Shown here: positions 1-4,714 of the stretch, one piece after another | Layout: each line of letters opens with the position of its first letter | Position numbering within the stretch: position 1 is the first letter of the stretch | DNA from: Myxococcales bacterium | GTDB taxonomy: Bacteria > Myxococcota_A > Polyangia > Polyangiales > JADJMO01 | Reading direction: 5' to 3' | NCBI GenBank assembly: GCA_021783935.1 | Contig: JAJXTK010000371.1 | Coordinates: 1 to 6,588, forward strand | Length of the DNA: 6,588 bases | Program-made: the position numbers and the translations under genes | Notes under the pieces: model-generated | Seen by the model: the letters and a program-made list of their open reading frames with translations, nothing else | Database searches by the model: none | What the model was told of the DNA's origin: nothing

Positions 1-705
1 GTCACGCAGCGCCTCGATGCGCCCTCGCGAGGCGTCGATCGGCGCGCCGATGGCGACGGCGACGCGGTGGTGCGGCATGACGACGAGCCGGCGCCCGTGC
101 TCGCCGATCGACTCGTCGAGGAAGTGCGCGCCGGGCCACTCGTAGGCGATGCCGACCGGGAGCAGCTCTGCGCGCGCGCGGCGCGCGGCGAGGAACGCGC
201 CGGCGTGGAAGGGGCGGACCTCGTCCCCATCGAAGGTGGTCCCCTCGGGGAAGACGGCGATCGTCCGGTGGCGCTCGAGCAGCTCGGCGATGCGCTGGAG
301 GGCCGCCGCGCCGCTGATCGCGTCCTCGCGGTCGACGAAGACCGTGCCTGCCCAGCGCGCGAGCGCGCCCACGTAGGGCCAGTCGGCCATGTCGCCGCGC
401 GCGAGCAGGTGGCCACCGAAGAGGTGCAGCAGGATCAAGATGTCGAGCGTCGAGCGGTGGTTGGCGACCACCACGCGAGGTCGAGGCGTGGTCGCCGGCA
501 GCGGGCGGAAGTCTGCCGGGTCGACGCGCAGCTCGACGTCGAAGATGCGCAAGAGGCCGCGGGCCCATCGGCGCACCCAGCGATCGCGCCGCTCGTCGTC
601 GAGGCGGCCGAGGCCGTCGTTCGCGCGCACGGCGCCGTAGGCCGCGCCCGAAAGCGCGACGGCCCCCGTGAGGCGCGCTGCGACGCGCGCGCCGCGGCGG
701 ATCAT
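1..705 (-). CDS. plsC: 1-acyl-sn-glycerol-3-phosphate acyltransferase (PlsC/LPLAT family), C-terminus cut by window edge
   Basis: Membrane-associated acyltransferase that probably transfers an acyl chain to lysophosphatidic acid to make phosphatidic acid, the precursor of membrane phospholipids. The reverse-complement frame is open for 235 codons with no stop before the window edge. It shows the family blocks in order: NHRSTLD at residues 82-88 (catalytic His83 and Asp88), GTVFVDRED at 120-128 with Arg126, FPEGTTF at 152-158, FHAGAF at 166-171, and the Pro183 block LLPVGIAYE at 181-189. A moderately hydrophobic stretch at about residues 8-26 could anchor it to the inner membrane. The ATG lies 16 bp after the mpl stop, with GGGAG (715-719) 9 nt upstream as ribosome-binding site, so the two genes are probably cotranscribed. 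Family membership is clear. The acceptor is less certain: lyso-ornithine-lipid (OlsA-like) or other lysolipid acyltransferases share these motifs. Confidence 0.9.
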   Translation of the reverse strand, partial: MIRRGARVAARLTGAVALSGAAYGAVRANDGLGRLDDERRDRWVRRWARGLLRIFDVELRVDPADFRPLPATTPRPRVVVANHRSTLDILILLHLFGGHLLARGDMADWPYVGALARWAGTVFVDREDAISGAAALQRIAELLERHRTIAVFPEGTTFDGDEVRPFHAGAFLAARRARAELLPVGIAYEWPGAHFLDESIGEHGRRLVVMPHHRVAVAIGAPIDASRGRIEALRD

Positions 706-721
706 GCGGCCCGGCTCCCGG

Positions 722-2260
722 TCACGCGAGCGCCTCGCGCAGCTTGGCGTTGACGCCGCCGAAGGCGCCGTTCGACATCGAGAGGACCACGTCGCCAGGG
801 CGCGCGAGCGCGACGACCGTGGCGACGAGCGCGTCGAGATCGGTCGGTCGCTCGACCTGCTTGCCGCGCTCGCGCAGGTCGCTCGCGAGCCGGTCGAGAT
901 CGAGCCGCTCCGCCGCGGGGATGGTCGATCGCCCGAGCGGCGCGAGCACCACGACGTCGGCGGGCGCGAACGCTTCGGGGTAGGCGGCCTGGTGCATCGC
1001 GCGGCACGCCGTGGCGCTGCGCGGCTCGTAGAGCGCGACGACGCGCGCGCCGCGGTGGCGCGAGCGAATCGAGCGCAGCGTCGCGTCGACCGCGGTCGGG
1101 TGGTGCGCGAAGTCGTCGTACAGCGTGACCCCGCGCGCGCCCCTGCCGCCGTCGACGAGCTTCTCCTGCCGTCGCTTGACGCCGACGAAGGCGCCGAGCG
1201 CGCCGGCCGTCTCGCGCACAGGCAGGCCGAACCCCTCGACCGCGAGCGCGATGGCGGCGGTCGCATTGGCGACGTTGTGGGCGCCGAAGACGCCGACGCC
1301 GAACCGACCGGCGCTCGAGGGGCCGACGAACAGGTCGAACGGCTGCACCGCGTCGCCGTCGCCGCTGAGCCCGACCTCGCTCGCGGTCCACACCGGCGGC
1401 TCCTTGGACGATGGCGCGCTCGGAAAGCCGCGCCCCGCCATGTCGCTCGCGGCGTACCAGACGACGCGGCACCGCGGGCGCTCTCGCTCCACGAGCGCCA
1501 CGACCTCGGGATCGGCTGCGTTGGCGACGAGCATGCCTCCTTCGGCTTCGGCCGGCAGACGCGAGAGCAGGCCGCGGAAGGCGTCACGGTAGCGCTCTGC
1601 GTCCGGGTAGATGTCGACGTGGTCGTGCTCGATCGACGTCAGGATGGCGAGCGTCGGCGCGTAGCCCCAGACCTTCGGCACCTTCTCGAAGAACGCCGAG
1701 TCGTACTCGTCCCCTTCGATCACGAACGGCGCGAGCGGCGCGCTCGCCGTCAGGCTCCGCGCGGTGCGGCCGATCTCGAAGGGCTCCCCCTCGCCGCCCC
1801 CGCCGTCGAGCGCTCGCGCCGGCACGCCGCCGACGAGCCAACCCGGCTCGAGGCCACCGTGCGCGAGCAGCCACGCGACCATCGCGGTGGTCGTGGTCTT
1901 GCCGTGCGTGCCGGCGATGGCGACCACGGGACGCTTGCCGGCGCTGCCCGTGGCGACGAGCTCGCGGATCGCGGTCGGCATCGAGATGCGGCGCAGGCCG
2001 CGCGCCTCGGCCTCGCGCACGAGCGGGTGGTCCTTGCGGCAGACGTTGCCGACGACCACGACGTCGCGCGCCGGATCGAGCCCGTCGAGGTGCGCGGCGT
2101 CGGTGCCGGAGAAGGTCCGCACGCCCCACTGCCGGAGCCTCGGCCCCATCGGCGGATCGAACGACACGTCCGAGCCCCAGACCTCGTGGCCGGCACGGCG
2201 GAGCAACCCCGCGAGCGGGGCCATGCCGGACCCCGCCACGCCGATCAGGAACGCGCGCAT
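722..2260 (-). CDS. mpl: UDP-N-acetylmuramate:L-alanyl-gamma-D-glutamyl-meso-diaminopimelate ligase (murein tripeptide ligase)
   Basis: Cytoplasmic Mur-ligase family enzyme that joins the recycled tripeptide L-Ala-gamma-D-Glu-meso-DAP to UDP-MurNAc using ATP, returning murein peptides to cell-wall synthesis. The 512 residues cover three Mur domains. The N-terminal nucleotide-sugar motif GVAGSGM is at 7-13, and VVVGNVCRKDHP at 68-79. The ATP P-loop GTHGKTTTT is at 117-125, EGDEYDSAFF at 182-191, and EHDHVDIY at 211-218. GAHNVANA is at 326-333, VKRRQE at 361-366, YDDFAHHPTA at 381-390, YEPRS at 411-415, and MSNGAFGG near the C-terminus at 495-502. EGDEYDSAFF and the DDFAHHPT/EPRS pair favour Mpl over its relative MurC, as does the lack of adjacent division-cluster genes. 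A Gly/Glu-rich loop lies at 152-160. The ATG is bounded by an in-frame TAA (2270-2272) 9 nt upstream, and no clear Shine-Dalgarno sequence is present. Confidence 0.95.
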   Translation of the reverse strand: MRAFLIGVAGSGMAPLAGLLRRAGHEVWGSDVSFDPPMGPRLRQWGVRTFSGTDAAHLDGLDPARDVVVVGNVCRKDHPLVREAEARGLRRISMPTAIRELVATGSAGKRPVVAIAGTHGKTTTTAMVAWLLAHGGLEPGWLVGGVPARALDGGGGEGEPFEIGRTARSLTASAPLAPFVIEGDEYDSAFFEKVPKVWGYAPTLAILTSIEHDHVDIYPDAERYRDAFRGLLSRLPAEAEGGMLVANAADPEVVALVERERPRCRVVWYAASDMAGRGFPSAPSSKEPPVWTASEVGLSGDGDAVQPFDLFVGPSSAGRFGVGVFGAHNVANATAAIALAVEGFGLPVRETAGALGAFVGVKRRQEKLVDGGRGARGVTLYDDFAHHPTAVDATLRSIRSRHRGARVVALYEPRSATACRAMHQAAYPEAFAPADVVVLAPLGRSTIPAAERLDLDRLASDLRERGKQVERPTDLDALVATVVALARPGDVVLSMSNGAFGGVNAKLREALA

Positions 2261-2266
2261 GGAGTC

Positions 2267-2295
2267 TGGTTAGCGGAGGTGCGCGACGTCGGCAA
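2267..2295 (-). promoter_or_regulatory. candidate mpl promoter (leaderless-type)
   Basis: Read on the minus strand, TTGCCG (2290-2295) and TAACCA (2267-2272) are separated by 17 nt, and TAACCA ends 6 nt before the mpl ATG. That geometry would put the transcription start at or next to the ATG, which fits the absence of a ribosome-binding site. The -35 matches TTGACA at four positions, but the -10 matches TATAAT only at its leading TA, so this is a suggestion from spacing rather than a strong consensus hit. Confidence 0.25.
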
Positions 2296-2312
2296 AGTCC
2301 GCCGCGGCGCCG

Positions 2313-2341
2313 ACGACACCCCGGGCGCGCCGGTGTAACGA
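2313..2341 (+). promoter_or_regulatory. candidate coaX promoter (leaderless-type)
   Basis: ACGACA (2313-2318) and TAACGA (2336-2341) are separated by 17 nt, and TAACGA ends 6 nt before the coaX GTG. The expected transcription start falls on or beside the start codon. The -35 matches TTGACA at four positions and the -10 is weak. Support comes mainly from the matching geometry on the mpl side and from the fact that these two sites hold the only TA dinucleotides in the 87-bp intergenic region. Confidence 0.25.
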
Positions 2342-2347
2342 TGAGGC

Positions 2348-3136
2348 GTGCTCCTCGCCATCGACGTCGGAAACACGAACGTCACCCTCGGGCTCTTCGA
2401 CGGTGAGCGCCTCGCGCACCAGTTTCGCCTCGAGAGCGCGCGCAACCGCACCGCCGACGAGTACGCGATCTTCGTCCGCCAGCTGCTCGAGCTGCACGAC
2501 ATCGCCCCGAAGGCGATCCGCGGCGCGATCGTCGCGAGCGTGGTGCCGACGCTCACCGACACGATCGTCGAGCTGGCGCGCCGCGCCTTCGGCCTCGAGG
2601 CGCTGGTGGTCGGCCCCGGCATGAAGACCGGCGTCGCCGTGCTCATCGACAACCCGCGCGAGGTCGGAGCCGATCGCATCGTCAACGCGGTCGCGGCGCA
2701 CGAGCGCTTCTCGCGCGGCGGCGTGACCGGGGCGACCGAGGGGGCCATCGTCGTCGACTTCGGCACGGCCACGACCTTCGACGTCGTCTCGCCGAAGGGG
2801 GAGTACGTCGGCGGCGTCATCTGCCCCGGCGTGCTCATCAGTGCCGACGCGCTCTTCACGCGCGCGGCGAAGCTCCCCCGCGTCGAGATCGCCAAGCCCC
2901 CGCGCGCCGTCGGCAAGAACACGCAGCACGCGATGCAGTCGGGGCTGTTCTGGGGGTACGTAGGCCTCGTCGACGGCGTGATCGGCCGGCTGCGCGCCGA
3001 GCTCAACTACCCGACGCGCGTGCTCGCGACCGGCGGCCTCGCGCGCCTGATCGCGCCCGCGACGTCGAGCATCCAGGAGGTCGACGAGGACCTCACCCTG
3101 GTCGGCTTGCGCATCCTGTTCGAGAGAAACACCTGA
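2348..3136 (+). CDS. coaX: type III pantothenate kinase (CoaX)
   Basis: Phosphorylates pantothenate to 4'-phosphopantothenate, the first committed step of coenzyme A synthesis, in the cytoplasm. Type III enzymes belong to the ASKHA (acetate and sugar kinase/Hsc70/actin) superfamily, are generally not feedback-inhibited by CoA, and need a monovalent cation. The 262 residues show the phosphate-1 motif DVGNTN at 6-11, NPREVGADRIVNA at 102-114 with the catalytic Asp109, DFGTATTFD at 137-145, GGVICPGV at 155-162, ATGGLA at 227-232 and DEDLTLVGL at 246-254. The GTG start is fixed by an in-frame TGA at 2342-2344, and the protein then opens exactly as the family does. The only ribosome-binding-like bases (GAGG, 2343-2346) sit 1 nt from the GTG, too close to be normal. 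About eight extra residues, Gly-rich, lie between the catalytic Asp and DFGTATT. The often-adjacent birA gene is not present here. It is the first gene of a two-gene unit with the ferredoxin. Confidence 0.96.
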   Translation: MLLAIDVGNTNVTLGLFDGERLAHQFRLESARNRTADEYAIFVRQLLELHDIAPKAIRGAIVASVVPTLTDTIVELARRAFGLEALVVGPGMKTGVAVLIDNPREVGADRIVNAVAAHERFSRGGVTGATEGAIVVDFGTATTFDVVSPKGEYVGGVICPGVLISADALFTRAAKLPRVEIAKPPRAVGKNTQHAMQSGLFWGYVGLVDGVIGRLRAELNYPTRVLATGGLARLIAPATSSIQEVDEDLTLVGLRILFERNT

Positions 3137-3138
3137 CG

Positions 3139-3495
3139 ATGGCCAAGCGAAAGCACTACCTGTTCGTCTGCACCAACCGCCGCCCCGGCGACAGCCCCAA
3201 GGGGTCGTGCGCGAACTCCGGGAGCGAGGCGGTCCTCGACGCGCTCAAGCAGGCGATCTTCGAGCGCGGCCTCGCGAAGACCGAGATCCGCGCGTGCGGA
3301 TCGACGTGCCTCGACGTCTGCCACCAGGGGCCGACGATCGCGGTCGAGCCCGACGGCTACTTCTATGGCCACGTGCGCGCAGAGGATGTGCCCGAGATCC
3401 TCGACGCGATGGCGCGCGGCGAGCGCGTCGAGCGCCTCGTGGTGCGCGACGAGCAGTTCGACTCGCCGCGCATCCCCTCGAAATCCACCCCCTGA
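3139..3495 (+). CDS. (2Fe-2S) ferredoxin domain protein, thioredoxin-like fold
   Basis: Small 118-residue cytoplasmic protein of the thioredoxin-fold [2Fe-2S] ferredoxin family, the group typified by the Aquifex Fd4-type ferredoxin and related to the NuoE subunit fold. It probably acts as an electron carrier; the partner is unknown. Likely cluster ligands are Cys11 and Cys24 (twelve residues between them) and Cys57 and Cys61 (three between), followed by the typical GPTIAVEPDGYFYG segment at 64-77. The N-terminal HYLFVCTNRRP and KGSCANSGSE segments also fit the family. Cys53, four residues before Cys57, is an additional cysteine. The C-terminal half, with VERLVV at 97-102, matches the usual family ending. 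The ATG lies 2 bp after the coaX stop, implying cotranscription and probably coupled translation. A link to coenzyme A metabolism is not shown by the sequence. Confidence 0.9.
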   Translation: MAKRKHYLFVCTNRRPGDSPKGSCANSGSEAVLDALKQAIFERGLAKTEIRACGSTCLDVCHQGPTIAVEPDGYFYGHVRAEDVPEILDAMARGERVERLVVRDEQFDSPRIPSKSTP

Positions 3496-3498
3496 GCG

Positions 3499-3816
3499 CT
3501 ATTTCTCGTCGTACTTGTCGGCGAGCTTGCTCACCTCGGCGCGCAGCTTCGGGTTCGCGAGCAGCTTGCGGATGAGGAGCCACACCTCGGGGTCGCGCAG
3601 CGCGTCGAGCGGATCGGCCCCCTTGGCCTTGCGCGGGATCGCCCCCGGCCCCGCCTCGACGAGCTTCCGGACGCGATCGACGAACTTCTTGGTCGGGAAC
3701 TCGTCGCCGCGCTCCCAGGCCATCACCGTCGCGGCCTCGAGCTCGAGCGCCGCCGCGAGCTCCTTGGCCGTGCATTTCAGCGCGGCGCGCGCCAGCTTGA
3801 TCTCGTCGGGGGTCAT
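3499..3816 (-). CDS. small helix-turn-helix (XRE-like) protein, function unknown
   Basis: This 105-residue protein has an N-terminal helix-turn-helix of the Cro/CI (XRE) type at about residues 3-52. The recognisable parts are LARAALKCTAKELAAAL (8-24), then ATVMAWERGDEFPTKKFVD (29-47) with the typical turn before the recognition helix and the W-E-x-G element after it. A charged linker (PRKAKGADP, 61-69) leads to a predicted helical C-terminus (LRDPEVWLLIRKLLANPKL, 73-91, and on to the end). It has no membrane segment or enzymatic motif. It probably binds DNA, but the target is unknown. It lies 54 bp downstream of rbfA on the same strand and could be the last gene of the infB cluster or have its own promoter. 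Its TAG stop is 3 bp from the ferredoxin stop. The ATG has no obvious Shine-Dalgarno; an 8-bp palindrome GATCGATC (3822-3829) lies just upstream and is probably chance in such GC-rich DNA. Confidence 0.82.
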   Translation of the reverse strand: MTPDEIKLARAALKCTAKELAAALELEAATVMAWERGDEFPTKKFVDRVRKLVEAGPGAIPRKAKGADPLDALRDPEVWLLIRKLLANPKLRAEVSKLADKYDEK

Positions 3817-3840
3817 CGAGGGATCGATCGCACGTCGCGC

Positions 3841-3864
3841 CGCCGAGGGGCAACCCTCGCGGCG
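3841..3864 (-). terminator. imperfect hairpin after rbfA, possible weak terminator
   Basis: GAGGG (3845-3849) pairs with CCCTC (3854-3858) around a 4-nt loop. The stem continues as CGCC (3841-3844) with GGCG (3861-3864) past a 2-nt bulge, giving 9 bp in all. It begins 6 nt after the rbfA stop on the minus strand. No T-tract follows it toward the helix-turn-helix gene, so it is not a classical intrinsic terminator. It could stabilise the 3' end of the rbfA message, attenuate readthrough, or be incidental. Confidence 0.3.
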
Positions 3865-3870
3865 GCCGCC

Positions 3871-4254
3871 TCACTCGTCGTCCGGCTCGCCCTTCGGCTC
3901 GCGCGCGATCTCCTCGAGCAGCGCGTCGATGCGGTGCCGCTTCTCGGGCGACTCGTCGTAGAAGAACGTGAGCTTCGGCGCGTGCCGCAGCGACAGCCGA
4001 CGCGCGATCTCGCCGCGCAGCCCGCCGCCGGCGCTCTCGAGCCCAGCCAAGACCGCGTGCTGCTGCTTGCCGTCGGCCTCCTCGGTCGCGAGCGTGCGCC
4101 GCACGTACACGCGCGCGCTCTGGAGGTCAGGGCTGCAGACGACCTCGATGACGCTGACGCCTTGCACCCGCGGATCGCGCAGCTGAGCCACCATCATCGA
4201 GAGCTCCGCCCGGATCTGCTCGGCCACGCGCTGGGGTCGTTTTGCCGTCGCCAT
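3871..4254 (-). CDS. rbfA: ribosome-binding factor A (30S maturation factor)
   Basis: RbfA is a KH-fold protein that binds the small ribosomal subunit, assists late 16S rRNA and 30S maturation, and is needed for cold adaptation in bacteria where it has been studied. The 127 residues are a normal family length. Family features are RVAEQIRAELSMMVAQLRDPRV at 9-30 (helix 1 and the DPR turn), SVIEVVCSPDLQSARVYV at 34-51, GGGLRGEIARRLSLRHAPKL at 76-95, and FFYDESPEKRHRIDALLEEI at 97-116. The tail is acidic (GEPDDE). Its ATG directly follows the TGA of the DUF503 gene with no bases between, and GAGGAG at 4261-4266 supplies a strong ribosome-binding site with 6-nt spacing. Translation coupled to DUF503 is therefore likely. 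The truB and rpsO genes that often follow rbfA are not downstream here. Confidence 0.95.
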   Translation of the reverse strand: MATAKRPQRVAEQIRAELSMMVAQLRDPRVQGVSVIEVVCSPDLQSARVYVRRTLATEEADGKQQHAVLAGLESAGGGLRGEIARRLSLRHAPKLTFFYDESPEKRHRIDALLEEIAREPKGEPDDE

Positions 4255-4614
4255 TCAAGACTCCTCGGGATCGCCGCCCGACCGTGGCCGTAACGACGGG
4301 GCGAGCGAAAGATCGTCGCGCAGCTCGCCGACGGCCATCACCTCGGTGCGCCGCTCGACCAAGAGCGCGTCGCGCACCGAGCCCGCGAGGCTCGCGACGG
4401 CGCCGAGCACCTCGTCGCAGACGCGCGCGTCGCTGCTCACCAAGGCGACGCCGAAGGTCGCGCGCTGATGCAGGTCCTGGTGCTCGACCTCCGCGATCGA
4501 GACGTCGAAGCGCGCGCGTACCCGATCGCGGAAGGAGCGCACCGTCATGCGCTTGTCCTTGAGGGACCGGGCCCCCGGTAGGTGAAAGTCCAGCCGCATC
4601 ACGCCGACGAACAT
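4255..4614 (-). CDS. DUF503 (YlxP-like) family protein
   Basis: This 119-residue protein is of the DUF503 family, named YlxP in Bacillus, which is habitually found between infB and rbfA. Its molecular role is not settled; its position suggests a part in translation or ribosome maturation. It opens with MFVGVMRLDFHLPGARSLKDKR (residues 1-22), the family signature. Next comes ARFDVSIAEVEHQDLHQRATFGVALVSSD (34-62), and the conserved ferredoxin-like fold runs to about residue 97. The last 20 or so residues are a low-complexity Pro/Ser/Arg/Glu tail not expected in the core family. The ATG at 4614 was chosen because the family begins there; an ATG at 4701 in the same frame would add an arginine-rich leader read through two hairpins. 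The ribosome-binding site is weak (AGG, 4619-4621). Its TGA abuts the rbfA ATG in the same frame. Confidence 0.9.
   Translation of the reverse strand: MFVGVMRLDFHLPGARSLKDKRMTVRSFRDRVRARFDVSIAEVEHQDLHQRATFGVALVSSDARVCDEVLGAVASLAGSVRDALLVERRTEVMAVGELRDDLSLAPSLRPRSGGDPEES
4261..4266 (-). promoter_or_regulatory. strong Shine-Dalgarno for rbfA inside the DUF503 3' end
   Basis: On the minus strand GAGGAG is followed by six nucleotides that include the DUF503 TGA, then the rbfA ATG. It is the best ribosome-binding site in this cluster and sits wholly within the upstream gene, so rbfA can be initiated either independently or by ribosomes finishing DUF503. Confidence 0.7.
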
Positions 4615-4622
4615 GCGGCCTA

Positions 4623-4643
4623 CGCGCGACCTTCGATCGCGCG
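4623..4643 (-). other. second stem-loop, just upstream of the DUF503 start
   Basis: CGCGCGA (4623-4629) pairs perfectly with TCGCGCG (4637-4643). In minus-strand RNA a G-U pair and a C-G pair can extend the stem to 9 bp around a GAA triloop. It ends 8 nt before the DUF503 ATG and abuts the larger hairpin at 4644. It could limit access of ribosomes to the weak DUF503 ribosome-binding site or act as an RNA-processing site. Alternating CG runs are common in this DNA, so chance is possible. Confidence 0.4.
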
Positions 4644-4676
4644 ACGAAGGGGAGCGCCGCTGCCGCTCCCCTTCGT
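4644..4676 (-). other. perfect 13-bp stem-loop between infB and DUF503
   Basis: The arms ACGAAGGGGAGCG (4644-4656) and CGCTCCCCTTCGT (4664-4676) are exact reverse complements around a 7-nt loop. The structure begins 38 nt after the infB TGA. No T-tract follows it on the minus strand, so it is not a standard intrinsic terminator. Possible roles are an RNA processing site, a barrier protecting the 3' end of the infB message, or partial attenuation that sets the ratio of infB to the downstream genes. The pairing is observed directly; the role is inferred. Confidence 0.6.
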
Positions 4677-4714
4677 GCTCCCCCAGCTGCATCGAGCGCA
4701 AGGGACGCCGGTCA

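Noticed and set aside
2..568. Minus-strand 188-codon open frame and overlapping plus-strand frames at the left edge
   Set aside because: They are Arg/Pro-rich shadows of the acyltransferase, whose motif-bearing frame (1-705) has no stop inside the window.
722..2260. Annotation of the Mur ligase as MurC
   Set aside because: EGDEYDSAFF, YDDFAHHPTA and YEPRS together with the NVCRKDHP region are Mpl-like, and no murein/division cluster genes are adjacent.
668..2338. Long plus-strand open frame of 556 codons covering the mpl region
   Set aside because: It is antisense to mpl, is extremely Arg/Ala/Asp rich and has no recognisable motif. Very high GC removes stop codons from the opposite strand, while the minus-strand frame carries every Mpl motif.
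3822..3829. GATCGATC palindrome upstream of the helix-turn-helix gene as an autoregulatory operator
   Set aside because: It is only 8 bp and made of CGATCG-type sequence frequent across this window, with no second copy placed as an operator pair would be.
4615..4701. Upstream in-frame ATG codons giving DUF503 a 29-residue N-terminal extension
   Set aside because: The extension is Arg/Ser/Gln-rich, is read through both hairpins, and precedes the exact family start MFVGVMRL. No ribosome-binding site favours it.
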